The notes beneath the pieces are model-generated. The model was given only the letters and a program-made list of their open reading frames with translations. It was not told the origin of the DNA and did no database searches. 64,000 nt of DNA from Sorangiineae bacterium NIC37A_2. GTDB lineage: Bacteria; Myxococcota_A; Polyangia; Polyangiales; Polyangiaceae. The position numbers and the translations under genes were made by a program. Where the stretch lies: positions 1 to 64,000 of the forward strand of contig NASX01000004.1 of NCBI GenBank assembly GCA_002085155.1, given 5' to 3'. Shown one piece after another: positions 52,445 through 62,242 of the stretch. Within the stretch, counting starts at the first letter, position 1. Every line of letters starts with the position of its first letter.

Positions 52445-54843
52445 GACCCGGCTCACCTCTCCTTTGGAAGGGCGCGCTTGCGCTTCTTTGCGCCTTGGGC
52501 ACCGAGACCGCGTGGGCTGCTCCTCCGAGCTTCGTGGATGCCCTCGCCGACGGCTCCGTGCCTGAGCTCGAGCGCGCCCTGTTTCGCAGCGGTGAGCTGT
52601 TCATCGCCGTGACCGATCCCGACTCGGCGCGCGCCCGCGGCCTGGTTCCCGTCACTCGTCGCTTGGCTGTGGGAAGTGGAGGCGCGGAAGGAATGCGTTC
52701 GCTCCTCGCCCAGAATATTCCGCTCAGCTTTGGCCCTCCGCGCCGGCCTCAGCTCGATGTCGCCCTCACGCACCAGAACTCGCGCAAGGCGAAGCAGAGC
52801 TACGGTCTCGACGGCGCGGGGGTGTACGTGGGTCTCGTCGATACGGGCGTCTCCCTCGCTCACCCCGATCTTCGGCGAACTGATGGCTCGACGCGCATCG
52901 CTTGGCTGCTCACTTTCGATGAGTCGCCGCGGGGTCTGCAGCCAGAGCTCGAGGAGTTTTATGGGTGCGCGAGGAACCGCTGCGCGGTGCTCTCCGGCGC
53001 GGATATCGACAAACTGCTCGCGGCCGGGATCCCCGACGAATCCATCGTCGATACCTATGGGCACGGGACCCACGTCGCGTCCGCGATCGCCGGTGACGAT
53101 GAGACCTATTCCGGAATCGCGCCGGGCGCTGAGTTGATCGTCGTGCAGGCGGGAGGCGGAACCGGCAGCATCTCCGATCCTCAAATCCTGCTCGGCGCCA
53201 AGTTTGCCTTCGATCGAGCAGCGGATGCGGGCCGCCCGATCGCTCTGAACCTCTCCTTAGGCTCGAACTTTGGGCCCCATGACGGCACGACCTTGCTCGA
53301 GGAAGGCCTCGCGGAGCTCGGTGCCGGCGAAGGGCGCGCCGTGATCGTCGCCTCGGGGAACTCGGGGGCCGTTTACTCGCTTCCCGGATCGAACTTGCCG
53401 GAGCCGCTCGGTTCTCACACCGAAACCAGCGTTCATCCGGGCTCAGAGACTCATGTCACGTTAGCGACTGCGTATACGGGCACCGCTGAGCTTGAGGTGT
53501 ACGGCTACGTGAGCACTCAGCCCGGGGACGAGGTTCAGATCGCCTTCCGCGGCGGCAATGGCGCTGTGTCGGGGTTCGTGCCGCGGGGCCGTTACGCGAC
53601 GCTGAGCTCGAAGGAGATCGGAGACGGAGGGAACTACTCGGTCATCCTCGTGAACGGCTCCGATCAGGGGAACATCGATCTCGCCGAGACGTCCCTCGCT
53701 TTCTTCCTCTCGGGACAAGTCAAAGGCGGCGCGAACCAGGAGCTGATCTTCCGCGGGCATGGCACTGTGCGCGTATGGGTCGAGAGCTCTGTCGTGAAAA
53801 ATGGGACGACGAGTCCTACCGCCGCTCTCATGCCCCGCGGGCGCACGAGCGGGACCGTCACGATCCCCGCGAGCCATCCGGCGCTCATCACCGTCGGCGC
53901 CTCCGTCAACCGGACCGAGTGGACCGACTACGAGGGCAACGAGATCGGCGTCGACGAACAAGAGGACGGCGCCGCCTTCTTCAGCTCGGCAGGCCCGAAC
54001 CAGCTCGGCCAGATGAAACCCGACCTCCTGGCTCCGGGCAGCAACTTGGCAGCAGCTATGGCCGAGGAGGCCGATCCTCGGCGCCCTGGGGTGAATAGTC
54101 AGTTCTCTGCGGGCGGTTATTGCCCGCCGGGGGCCGCGCCGGAGTGTTTTGTTCTGAGCGACACCCACGGGATCGCGAGCGGAACGTCGATGGCCGCGCC
54201 CCAGGTGACCGGGACTGTCGCTCTCTTGTTCCAGCGCGATCCGAGCCTCACGATGGAACAAATCCGTGACCTCTTGCGAGGTGGTGCCCGCGCACCCCTC
54301 GAGGAGGGATTCCCGAGCAATTGGTACGGCGCTGGCAACTTGGACGTCGTTGGAACGCTCTTGGCTCAGGATGCGCTCGCCTCTGAAGAAGAAGGCGGAG
54401 AGCCGAGCCGGTCTCGCTCGCGCCTCTCCTTCGCGAGCGCTTTCCTCTACCCGAATCCGGAGCGCAGCGTAGAGATGCTCGCCCTGCTTCGGGACGACGA
54501 CAATCAACCCCTGCCGATCCGCCTCGAGGACTACAAAATCCTCACAGAGGTCGCGGAAGCGAAGCTCCTTCGAGCCAGTCCCGGCGTTCTGACCGCTGAG
54601 GTGAGAGCTCCCCGGGGCGCGGGAGGCCAGACCGCCAAGGTCCGGCTCCTTTATCAGGGGCGCGAGATCCTCGCTGCCGATCTCGCGATCGGTCCCGACC
54701 CCACCACTGCCGTGCTCGGCTTCGACGTCCAAGGAGGCGGCTGCGCCGTGGCTCGTCATCCGGCGCGTTCCTCCGCTCCCTGGCTCTTGCTTGTCCTCGG
54801 GGTGCCCGGCCTCCTCCGGTTCTCCCGGCGGCGCTCAGCCTGA
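52441..54843 (+). CDS. S8 subtilisin-like protease with MYXO-CTERM-like tail
   Basis: 800 aa. A signal peptide (LALLCALGTETAWA) and a short propeptide lead to the S8 domain. The triad is visible: YVGLVDTGVSLAHPDL (Asp), DTYGHGTHVASAIAGD (His) and SGTSMAAPQVTGTVALL (Ser); VIVASGNSG carries the oxyanion Asn. A beta insertion of about 150 residues (340-490) sits between His and Ser. The C-terminus has GGGCAVARHP, a helix (PWLLLVLGVPGLLRF) and RRR, fitting MYXO-CTERM sorting. It should act on outside proteins at the cell surface. Co-transcribed with the TlpA-like lipoprotein gene. Confidence 0.93.
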   Translation: MRPGSPLLWKGALALLCALGTETAWAAPPSFVDALADGSVPELERALFRSGELFIAVTDPDSARARGLVPVTRRLAVGSGGAEGMRSLLAQNIPLSFGPPRRPQLDVALTHQNSRKAKQSYGLDGAGVYVGLVDTGVSLAHPDLRRTDGSTRIAWLLTFDESPRGLQPELEEFYGCARNRCAVLSGADIDKLLAAGIPDESIVDTYGHGTHVASAIAGDDETYSGIAPGAELIVVQAGGGTGSISDPQILLGAKFAFDRAADAGRPIALNLSLGSNFGPHDGTTLLEEGLAELGAGEGRAVIVASGNSGAVYSLPGSNLPEPLGSHTETSVHPGSETHVTLATAYTGTAELEVYGYVSTQPGDEVQIAFRGGNGAVSGFVPRGRYATLSSKEIGDGGNYSVILVNGSDQGNIDLAETSLAFFLSGQVKGGANQELIFRGHGTVRVWVESSVVKNGTTSPTAALMPRGRTSGTVTIPASHPALITVGASVNRTEWTDYEGNEIGVDEQEDGAAFFSSAGPNQLGQMKPDLLAPGSNLAAAMAEEADPRRPGVNSQFSAGGYCPPGAAPECFVLSDTHGIASGTSMAAPQVTGTVALLFQRDPSLTMEQIRDLLRGGARAPLEEGFPSNWYGAGNLDVVGTLLAQDALASEEEGGEPSRSRSRLSFASAFLYPNPERSVEMLALLRDDDNQPLPIRLEDYKILTEVAEAKLLRASPGVLTAEVRAPRGAGGQTAKVRLLYQGREILAADLAIGPDPTTAVLGFDVQGGGCAVARHPARSSAPWLLLVLGVPGLLRFSRRRSA

Positions 54844-54974
54844 GACCCGACCGGTTCTTTTGTTGAGGGCCCCGGTCCATCTGCCCTCGATTCGGCGGGA
54901 CCGAGCCTTCACCTGAGCCCGCCTCCGCCCCTTTCCGAGACGAAAGCCAAACTCCCCCTGGGCACAGCCCCGTG

Positions 54975-55060
54975 GTGGGCGGCGTCCTCCGCGGCCGAAC
55001 TCCCCCTGGGCAAGCCCCACGCGCCGTGTCCTCCGCGGCCGAACTCCCCTGGCTCCTCTG
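54975..55060. repeat. two direct repeats of GTCCTCCGCGGCCGAACTCCCC
   Basis: Copies near 54981 and 55027, with a third partial GAAAGCCAAACTCCCCCTGGGCA just before. The whole 54844-55259 gap has no other recognisable gene. Confidence 0.7.
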
Positions 55061-55102
55061 TACTCAACACTTGGCCAGGGGAAGGAACCTTTCGCTCTCC
55101 CT

Positions 55103-55134
55103 AGGGCCCCCCGCCTTGACGCCGGGGGGCCCCT
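55103..55134. terminator. strong hairpin in the rpmI leader
   Basis: AGGGCCCCCC and GGGGGGCCC(C)T pair around GCCTTGACGCC. It is 125 bp before rpmI. Without a T-run it may be an attenuator or r-protein control element rather than a simple terminator. Confidence 0.5.
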
Positions 55135-55259
55135 CCTTCATAAACCGCCTCCCTTCGAGGACTTGTCCCCGAAGTTCGTCCGCCGCGCCAGGACCTCCCG
55201 GGACCCTCCAAAGATGGCTCCGCCTCGCCGGCACCTCTCCAAAAGGAGCAAGTGACCCC

Positions 55260-55457
55260 ATGCCGAAAATGAAAACAAACCGCGCTGCAGCGAAGCGCTT
55301 CAAGGTGACCGGCTCCGGCCGCGTCCGCCGCCCGAAGATGGGTGGACAACACTGCTTGAACGGCAAGAGCCGCAAGCGTCGCCGTCGCCTCCGCGACAAC
55401 GATATGGTTTCTCCCGCGCTCGAGCATCGCATCAAGCGCCTTCTCCCTTACGCATAA
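55260..55457 (+). CDS. rpmI: 50S ribosomal protein L35
   Basis: 65 aa from ATG 55260 (MPKMKTNRAAAKRF), preceded by AAAAGGAG at some distance. KTNRAAAKRFKVTGSGRVRR and KSRKRRRRLR are typical L35. Basic, rRNA-binding. Followed by rplT in 21 bp. The usual infC upstream is not here; an S8 protease gene occupies that side. Confidence 0.97.
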   Translation: MPKMKTNRAAAKRFKVTGSGRVRRPKMGGQHCLNGKSRKRRRRLRDNDMVSPALEHRIKRLLPYA

Positions 55458-55478
55458 CGAGAGAAAGGAAGAAACAGA

Positions 55479-55835
55479 ATGTCTCGTGTAAAGAGGGGTC
55501 CCTATCCGCGCCGTCGTCATAAGCGCGTTCTTAAGCAGACCAAGGGTTTCTGGGGCGGCCGTAAGAACCGCATCCGCCAAGCTGTCCTCTGCCTCTGGAA
55601 GAGCTGGCAGTACGCCTACGTCGGCCGCAAGCTCCGGAAGCGCGATTTCCGCGCCCTCTGGATCCAGCGCATCAACGCAGCCTGCCGCGAAAACGGCACC
55701 AGCTACTCCCGCTTCATGGGCAACCTGAAGGCAGCTGGCGTCGACCTCGACCGCAAGGTGCTCGCTGACATGGCGCTCAACGACGCCGCAGCGTTCAAGA
55801 AGCTCACTGAGCTCGCAGCGAGCGCGAAGGCCTAA
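55479..55835 (+). CDS. rplT: 50S ribosomal protein L20
   Basis: 118 aa, standard length. MSRVKRGPYPRRRHKRVLKQ, WQYAYVGRKLRKRDFRALWI and AACRENGTSYSRFMGNLKAA are the family blocks. It binds 23S rRNA early in assembly and in many bacteria represses its own operon through the leader. A terminator follows, so pheS, usually next, is on another transcript here. Confidence 0.98.
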   Translation: MSRVKRGPYPRRRHKRVLKQTKGFWGGRKNRIRQAVLCLWKSWQYAYVGRKLRKRDFRALWIQRINAACRENGTSYSRFMGNLKAAGVDLDRKVLADMALNDAAAFKKLTELAASAKA

Positions 55836-55876
55836 GGCGATATCGCTCTCTCGAGAGCGAGCTCGTGATAGCGAAG

Positions 55877-55907
55877 CGGCGTCCCTCGGGGCGCCGTTTC
55901 TCATTTT
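55877..55907 (+). terminator. terminator of rpmI-rplT
   Basis: CGGCGTCCC, TC, GGGGCGCCG, then TTTCTCATTTT. Stem of nine pairs with one G-T, 40 bp after rplT. Confidence 0.8.
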
Positions 55908-56096
55908 GTCGGATCCGTTCTTCGACCCACTACCTCTGAGGTCTGCCCCGTTTCGACCCACTCCCTCGAGCGAGAGTGGCCACTGCCTCATCCGGGTACG
56001 GACTTGAGCGGGCCCGAGCGCATTTTTTGAGAGAGGCACGGTGGGGCACTTTTGCACCACATCACCTCATGCACGGAACTTGCAGTGCTCTCAGAA

Positions 56097-57038
56097 ATGA
56101 CGCCACTCAAGGACGCCTGGCAGGTGCTGAAAGAGACGGGCACACAATGGAGTGAGGATAATGTCACTCGGCTCGCGGCTTCACTTGCCTACTACACGCT
56201 GCTCTCGATCGCCCCTCTCATCATCTTCGTAGTAGCGGTCATGGGGTGGGCATTGGGCGAGGAGACCGCGCGCCAGCACATCGCAGGAGAAATGTCCGCC
56301 GTGGTGGGGGCGGGCGCTGCGTCGGCGGTCGAAACCATTGCCAAAAATGCCCAAGCTCCTGGCTCCGGAGTGTTCGGAATCGCGATGGGAATGGCCGTGT
56401 CTTTGTTTGGGGCCTCGGGAGTTTTTGGGGAGCTGCAGTCGGCGCTGAATACCGTTTGGGGCGTCGCGCCGAAGCCCGGCCGCGGCGTCTGGGGTATCGT
56501 GAAAGATCGCTTCTTTTCTTTTACTCTCGTTCTGGGCGTGGCGTTCTTGCTGCTTGTTTCCCTCGTGGTGAGCGCCGTTTTGACCTGGGTAGGCCGCGTG
56601 CTCGAGGCGTCGCTCCCGGGCGGGGCGACGGTTTGGCAAGTGCTCAACTTCGGCATTTCGTTCTCAGTCGTCACAGCCCTCTTCGCTTTGATGTTCAAAA
56701 AGCTACCGGACGCGCGCGTCGAGTGGCGGGACGTTTGGGTGGGAGCTGTGGTCACCGCGGGGCTGTTCACGCTCGGGAAATTCGGACTCGGCCTCTACCT
56801 CGGCAGCGTCGGAGTCTCCTCCGCTTATGGCGCGGCCGGCTCCATCGTTGCCTTTGTGATCTGGGTCTTCTTCTCGGCGCAGGTGCTGCTCATCGGGGCG
56901 GAGTTCACCGAGGTTTACGCTCGCCACTTCGGCTCGACCATCACGCCCGACAAAAACGCGGTCGCGGTCGAACAACCTCAAGCTACCTCTCCACCGCCGC
57001 CGGCCGGCGCTACGAGGAGCGAGCGGGTAAGCGCCTGA
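56097..57038 (+). CDS. YihY/UPF0761 family membrane protein
   Basis: 313 aa from ATG 56097 (MTPLKDAWQVLKE); the track start at 56052 lacks support. Six helices are visible, with family motifs DNVTRLAASLAYYTLLSIAPLIIF, GVFGELQSALNTVWGV, LPDARVEWRDVWVGA and GAAGSIVAFVIWVFFSAQVLLIGAEFTEVYA. The family was once called ribonuclease BN in error; its real function (envelope or lipid transport) is not settled. A Pro-rich cytoplasmic tail ends it. Single gene. Confidence 0.92.
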   Translation: MTPLKDAWQVLKETGTQWSEDNVTRLAASLAYYTLLSIAPLIIFVVAVMGWALGEETARQHIAGEMSAVVGAGAASAVETIAKNAQAPGSGVFGIAMGMAVSLFGASGVFGELQSALNTVWGVAPKPGRGVWGIVKDRFFSFTLVLGVAFLLLVSLVVSAVLTWVGRVLEASLPGGATVWQVLNFGISFSVVTALFALMFKKLPDARVEWRDVWVGAVVTAGLFTLGKFGLGLYLGSVGVSSAYGAAGSIVAFVIWVFFSAQVLLIGAEFTEVYARHFGSTITPDKNAVAVEQPQATSPPPPAGATRSERVSA

Positions 57039-57088
57039 GCGCTCCTGTCTGGGCTCCAGAACCAGCTGTCATCGCCCGAACGGTGCGT

Positions 57089-59044
57089 TCAGGGGACGCG
57101 GAGATCGTCGCGGCAGATGAGCGTTCCGTCGATATGGATGCCACAGAGGGTCGACCTCCAAAGAGCGACCTTCTGGAATCGTCCCGCGAAAGGCCCGGCC
57201 AGCTCGAACCGGCCCCAACAATCGACTCCCGAGTCGAGCGCTACTCCGCAGCAGGTCTCCTGGGCGCAGGCGATCTGCTGAAACTTCCCGGGAGGAGAGC
57301 GCATCTTCGTCTCATCCGCGCCCCAGCAATGCACGGTCGTGTCGCGATCAAGAGCGCAGTTGAAGTCGGTGCCGCCCTGAATGTCGATGAAATCTCCGAG
57401 CACGAGCGCTCGGGTATCGTTGTATCTCGGACGTGCGTTGGTGGAGTGACTGACGTCGCATCTGAGTGTCCCCGCTTGAGTGACAAGGCAGAAATCCGGG
57501 CCGGATGAGAGCAGGGCGATCTTCTCGTCCCCGATCGGCGCTCCAGGGTACTTCGGGAAGCCGTCCTTCAGAGTCGTGCCGGATTGGGTATGGATCTGAT
57601 CCACATAACCGGTCCTGAGCTCTGCTTGCGGGTCCTCCCGGCCCCAACATTCGAGCCTTTCTGCGGGAACCCGCCTGCGCGCGCACACTCGCTCTCCTCC
57701 AAATAGCTTGTCGGACCTCCCGGGGAGCGAGCTGAGCGAGACGGCTCTGCGCCAATCGTCGTGACGCGGGAAACAATGAAGGTCCCCCGCGCCGTCGATC
57801 ACCTACACGCAAACGTCATTGATCGTGACATCGAGGGCTTGCATGGGGGGCGGAAGGGCAGGCCTCTTGTCCATAAGGGTCATGCAGACAAGCTCGTGGG
57901 TCTCTCGGCGCGATCCGCAGAATCGCGTGGGGCTCTCGAGCCCCTGGAGAACGAACCAATCAAAGGGACCAGGGAACGAGCTCCCGTCGAGGCAATACAC
58001 GTCGCTTTCGATATTCAAAGCGCAGCCGGATTCGACCTGCACAAAAGGACCGAACTTTTTGAGCTGGGAACAGGCAGCCTGATCGACGCAGCGTAGCTCG
58101 CCCGTCTCGGTCAGCCCGGCGTCGCCTGAGCGGGAGAAACTTGCGAGTTTTTCGCCCATGGGGCGAGGCGAACGGCCGAAGGTTTCAAAGTTGACCCATT
58201 GCCAACACTCGAGGAAATGGTCGGCGTTGAGACCGCACGCCACGAGGTCTTTGGCTCCGAGCTCGGTCACGCGGGAGGGTGTCGTCACAATGTCCTCCTC
58301 GCTCTCATGCGCCCAGGGCTCGGTCACAGCGAGTCTCCCGTCCGTCCCGAGCAGCCAAAGACTGTAGCGGCTCAGGAGGATGTCTTTGAACGTGGAGTGA
58401 GGAAGTTTCTGGCGCGCGCCGTTGCGAAAGAGCCTTGGATAACCCAAGGTTTCTAAGCCTGCGAGGAAGGAATAGGTGGATTCTTCCTTGATTGAGCCTG
58501 ATTGATAGTACGTTGTGATTCGCTTGAGCGTGCCGAACGCGGTCTGGACGCCGATGAAGTCTTGAGGACAGTCCCGAATGTATCCGTCGGAGCCGAGGAG
58601 ACAGTGGGGGGTCGCCTGAAAGATGTAGAACTCACAGTGCTCTCCGAAGGTACCTGGGCGACACAAACATTGATGGGTATTGCCGGCGGAGGGGACACAT
58701 TCTCCGCCGTTCTTACAAGGCGAGTCTGAGCCGGGACCGCAGGCAAGCGGCCTCGCCCCGAACGTGCCCCCTGAGCCGAGCACACCTCGTCCGCCGTCCC
58801 GAGGAGCGTCATCCCATCCACTACTGCCTGCTAGATACTGAACGCCGCCGGTCGCGAGCGTGCCGCCGGTCGCGGAGTGAGGGGTGTCGCCGACGGGGCG
58901 CGAGTTCGAGCCTCCTGCCCCGACCAGCTCTTCTTCGCCGCTCTGGAGCGGGGATCGGGCGCCACAGGCGACCTCCGTGAACATCCAAAGTACCGCGAGC
59001 GCAGTCATGGCCCGCGCTCGTCGTGTCGTATGAGCTCGACTCAT
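57089..59044 (-). pseudogene. RCC1-like lipoprotein with EGF-like motif, split by an in-frame TAG
   Basis: One frame runs from ATG 59044 to 57089 with a single TAG at 57803-57805 (NDVCV-stop-VIDGAGDLHCF). The ORF track lists the halves (413 and 237 aa) separately. The N-terminus has a lipobox (MFTEVACG) and Gly/Ser linker, then CKNGGECVPSAGNTHQCLC, an EGF-like Cys pattern. The rest has RCC1/BNR-like units (CGLNADHFLECW, CALDRDTTVHCWGAD, CGVALDSGVDCWGRF) that continue on both sides of the stop. The stop is thus inside a propeller-like domain. Recent nonsense mutation is likeliest; stop readthrough or sequence error are the alternatives. Confidence 0.75.
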
Positions 59045-59192
59045 CAGCTTTCCCCCCTTTGAAAAACGCGCCGAGTGACCTTGGCTGGATTGGCTTGTGC
59101 CTCAGGGTCCTCGATTTGGGCGGAATTTGCTGGCCCTACCTGGGCAGATTTTTCGTGGCGAGGGCAGGTCCGCGGTTTTACGGAGCCCGAAA

Positions 59193-60287
59193 ATGCGACT
59201 AGACAAGGCCCACGTGTCCCCTTCCAGTCCGAGCGTCCTGGCCCAACTTGAGGGCATTCAAGACCGATTCCGCACCGCCCTTTCGGGCCTCGACTCCGAG
59301 CTTGCCCTGCGCACGGCGCGGGCCGAGTTGCTCGGGAAGAAGGGCGAATTGACCGCGATCCTGCGCGGCATGGCCCAGGTTCCCCCTGACCAGAAGAAGC
59401 AGGTCGGTGAGGCCGTGAACCGGGTTCGCGAGGAGCTCGAGGCCATTTTCGAGGCCGCCCTCGTCGACCTCAAGAGAAAACAGCGGGCGGCGGAGCTCGC
59501 CGGTCCCCCCTTCGATCTTTCGATGCCCGGCCGTCCGATTCCGCGGGGCCATCGGCACCCGGTGTCCCTCGTCATGGACGAGGTGCTCGATATCTTCCGC
59601 TCTCTGGGCTTCGAAATCGCCTGGGGACCGGAGGTGGAGCTCGAGGTGAACAACTTCGAAAAGCTCGCTTTCCCCCCGGACCACCCGGCGACCGACATGC
59701 AAGACACGTTCTGGGTCGACGTCGCGGGCGCGCCCGCAAAGTGGCGGACGCTTCTGCGGACGCACACGAGCAGCGTGCAGGTGCGGGAGATGAGCGATCA
59801 CGGGCCGCCCCTCGCTCTCGTGAGTGGTGGAGCCGTCTACCGGCGCGACGACGATGTCACCCACTCGCCGATGTTCCACCAGATTGAAGGGTTTTACGTC
59901 GCACGGGACGTGTCCTTCGCGGAGCTCAAGGGCGTACTGACGGCCTTCACCCAGCGTCTCTACGGCGAATCGACGCCGATCCGCTTCCGGCCGAGCTATT
60001 TCCCCTTCGTCGAACCAGGCGCAGAAGCGGACGTCGGCTGCGTCTTCTGTAGCGAGGAGGACGGTACCCGCGCTGCTTGCCGCGTCTGCAAGGGAACCGG
60101 CTGGCTCGAGGTGCTCGGCTGCGGAATGATTCATCCTTCCGTGCTCACCGCGACGGGCATCGATCCCGAGTGGTACTCAGGGTTTGCTTTCGGGCTCGGC
60201 GTCGAACGGATTGCGATGCTGCGCTACGGCATCCCCGACATTCGTGTGCTCTTCGAGAACGACCCCCGCTTCCTCGCTCAGTTCTGA
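59193..60287 (+). CDS. pheS: phenylalanyl-tRNA synthetase alpha subunit
   Basis: 364 aa from ATG 59193, preceded by GGAG at 7 bp; the track start at 59097 adds an unsupported stretch. An N-terminal coiled coil (LDSELALRTARAELLGKKGELTAIL) leads to a class II aminoacyl-tRNA synthetase core: GHRHPVSLVMDEVLDIFRSLGFE, RTHTSSVQVREM (motif 2 region), MFHQIEGFYV and GFAFGLGVERIAMLRYGIPDIR (motif 3). A CVFC...CRVCKGTGW Cys pair set is inserted, as in many PheS. The pheT gene normally beside it is absent from the window. Confidence 0.96.
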   Translation: MRLDKAHVSPSSPSVLAQLEGIQDRFRTALSGLDSELALRTARAELLGKKGELTAILRGMAQVPPDQKKQVGEAVNRVREELEAIFEAALVDLKRKQRAAELAGPPFDLSMPGRPIPRGHRHPVSLVMDEVLDIFRSLGFEIAWGPEVELEVNNFEKLAFPPDHPATDMQDTFWVDVAGAPAKWRTLLRTHTSSVQVREMSDHGPPLALVSGGAVYRRDDDVTHSPMFHQIEGFYVARDVSFAELKGVLTAFTQRLYGESTPIRFRPSYFPFVEPGAEADVGCVFCSEEDGTRAACRVCKGTGWLEVLGCGMIHPSVLTATGIDPEWYSGFAFGLGVERIAMLRYGIPDIRVLFENDPRFLAQF

Positions 60288-60307
60288 GAAAATGCTGACT
60301 TGACCTG

Positions 60308-60341
60308 CTCGAGCGCGCTCGAGTGTTGGCGCGCGCCAACA
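60308..60341. terminator. two adjacent perfect palindromes after pheS
   Basis: CTCGAGCGCGCTCGAG (16 bp) is followed directly by TGTTGGCGCGCGCCAACA (18 bp) and then GGCCATTTT. The second probably ends pheS transcription. Confidence 0.65.
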
Positions 60342-60829
60342 GGCCATTTTGCGGCGGTAGTACCAATCACCGCGCACCGACCGAGGCAAAACATCCCGAG
60401 CGTGATCGAAATGTCAGGCTGACGCGTGCCCGGACACTCGTCCGGGTGTGCCAGGATGTGCGTCGCGACCGCGACGCGGCTGCCCTTGTGTGAAATCTTT
60501 GCAACCGGTTCAGGCGCAATTCCGCGGGGTTGTCCAGATGGGGCGGACAGCGCCGAAAGGGCGGAAACCAAACTGCAACCTGGGCCCGTAAGGTTTCAAG
60601 AAGTGCGTCGTTCTAGCAGAGAGGAAGATGTCCTCGACGCGCCACGTATTCCTCTTTTTGTCCTCGGAAACAGGGGACACCCTCCGCGCCCACGTGGCCG
60701 GAACGGTTCTTGCAAGTGATTCCGAGAGAGCGACGGGTGGTTCCTCCGTCCGGTGCTCCGGAATAACTGCACCTTAGCACGAGTTTCCGAATTGTCTTGT
60801 TCCTTTTCAAGACCGGTGAGGTCCCCATT
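60342..60829. other. leader of the sigma-factor gene, no gene seen
   Basis: The stretch has a small hairpin (CCCGGAC ACTC GTCCGGG near 60429) and no believable ORF. A promoter for the sigma gene must lie here but I cannot fix it. Confidence 0.4.
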
Positions 60830-62182
60830 ATGAATCAAGAACAGCGCCCCATTCGCAAGTCCACCGCTCAGGCCCGCGTTCACGCAGCCTCGGCCGTTCG
60901 CGCGCCCCGTTCCGTGGAAGGAGGAGCCGCGACCCCGATCGCTGTGCGTTCCGGCGGCAAGAGCGTCGTGCCCTCGCGTCGGGACGACGAGGGCGCCGAT
61001 TCCGTTCTGAGTCGCTATTTTCGCGAGATGTCGGCGCACCAGGTCATGGGTGCGCACGAAGAGCTCGAGGCAGCGGAGTCTGTCGAGCGCGCGGAGGTCG
61101 AGATGTGGCGCGCGCTGCTCTCCTACGCCCCCGCCACACCTCATCTGCTCCGAGAGCTCGAGGCCCAGGCGCTCGAGGTACCCGAGGAGGATCGCCCCGA
61201 TCTGAACTCGGTGCACGAGCTCCGCGCTCTGCTCGCGGCGACCGAGGGCAAGCCTCTGACTCCAGAGCAGGCGGAGCGCTGGGCTTCGCTCTGTGCTGAC
61301 TTGGCGCGGGCTCTTCGTATGCCCGACTCCGATCGGCTCTGGATGAACCACGCCTGTGCCACCGCTCGTCGGATGACCCAGGAGCTTCATCCCGACGAGG
61401 CCGAGCGTCCGATCCTCGACGACAACGAGGAGTACCGGAAGTTCGTGCAGCGCATCGATCGCGCGGACATGCGGCAGCAGCTCGCCAAGAATAAGTTCGT
61501 CAAAGCGAACCTGCGGCTCGTGGTGAGCATCGCCCGCCGTTATAACCGCGGTCGTCTCCCGCTCATCGACCTGATCCAAGAAGGCAACATCGGCCTGATG
61601 AAGGCCGTGGAGCGCTTCGATCACACCCGCGGCTACCGCTTCTCGACCTACGCGTCCTGGTGGATTCGCCACGCGATCAGTCGTGCACTCGCCGACAAGG
61701 GTCGTGCCGTGCGCATCCCGGTGCACATGCTCGACACCTATAACCGCGTCGCGCGCGCCAAGCAGACGATCGCGGCTCGCATGGGTCGCGAAGCCACGCC
61801 TGAGGAGCTCGAGAAAGAAACAGGCATTCCTCGGGAGAAGCTCGACAAGGTGAAGGACCTGTATGCCGATACGCCCTTCTCCTTGGACCGACCTGTAGGT
61901 GACGAGGACGGCCGAAAGTTCATCGACTTCCTCGTCGAGGAGGACACCCCTTCTCCTCACGACAGCCTCGCGGCTGAGCGCTGGGCTGCTGAGGTCAAGA
62001 GGCTCCTGTCGACCCTCACACCCATCGAGTCGAACATCATTCGTTGGCGCTTCGGTCTCGACAATGAGGACGAGCTCACGCTCAAAGAGATCGGTGACAA
62101 GTACAACTTGTCTCGCGAGCGAATTCGTCAGCTCCAAGAGCAGGCGATCTCGAAGATCCGAAAGCAGATGAGGGATTTCTAA
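60830..62182 (+). CDS. group-2 (RpoD-like) sigma-70 factor
   Basis: 450 aa from ATG 60830 behind GAGG; the track start at 60797 is weaker. Region 1.2 ([17 protein letters not shown]) follows a basic tail; there is no long region 1.1. Region 2 is [40 protein letters not shown] and [15 protein letters not shown]; region 3 has [13 protein letters not shown]; region 4 has [25 protein letters not shown]. That gives it housekeeping-like promoter reading. It is shorter than a main myxobacterial RpoD, so a secondary sigma (SigB/SigC-like, stress or development) is likely. Terminated by a shared hairpin. Confidence 0.88.
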   Translation: MNQEQRPIRKSTAQARVHAASAVRAPRSVEGGAATPIAVRSGGKSVVPSRRDDEGADSVLSRYFREMSAHQVMGAHEELEAAESVERAEVEMWRALLSYAPATPHLLRELEAQALEVPEEDRPDLNSVHELRALLAATEGKPLTPEQAERWASLCADLARALRMPDSDRLWMNHACATARRMTQELHPDEAERPILDDNEEYRKFVQRIDRADMRQQLAKNKFVKANLRLVVSIARRYNRGRLPLIDLIQEGNIGLMKAVERFDHTRGYRFSTYASWWIRHAISRALADKGRAVRIPVHMLDTYNRVARAKQTIAARMGREATPEELEKETGIPREKLDKVKDLYADTPFSLDRPVGDEDGRKFIDFLVEEDTPSPHDSLAAERWAAEVKRLLSTLTPIESNIIRWRFGLDNEDELTLKEIGDKYNLSRERIRQLQEQAISKIRKQMRDF

Positions 62183-62202
62183 GAACGCCTCATCGTTCGA
62201 CC

Positions 62203-62242
62203 CGAAGACCCCGCCGCTCTCGCGCCGGGGTCTTCGTCTATT
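62203..62242. terminator. bidirectional terminator between sigma and SDR genes
   Basis: CGAAGACCCCG and CGGGGTCTTCG form an 11-bp perfect stem, followed on the plus strand by TCTATTT. It sits between convergent stops (62182 and 62242). Confidence 0.85.
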
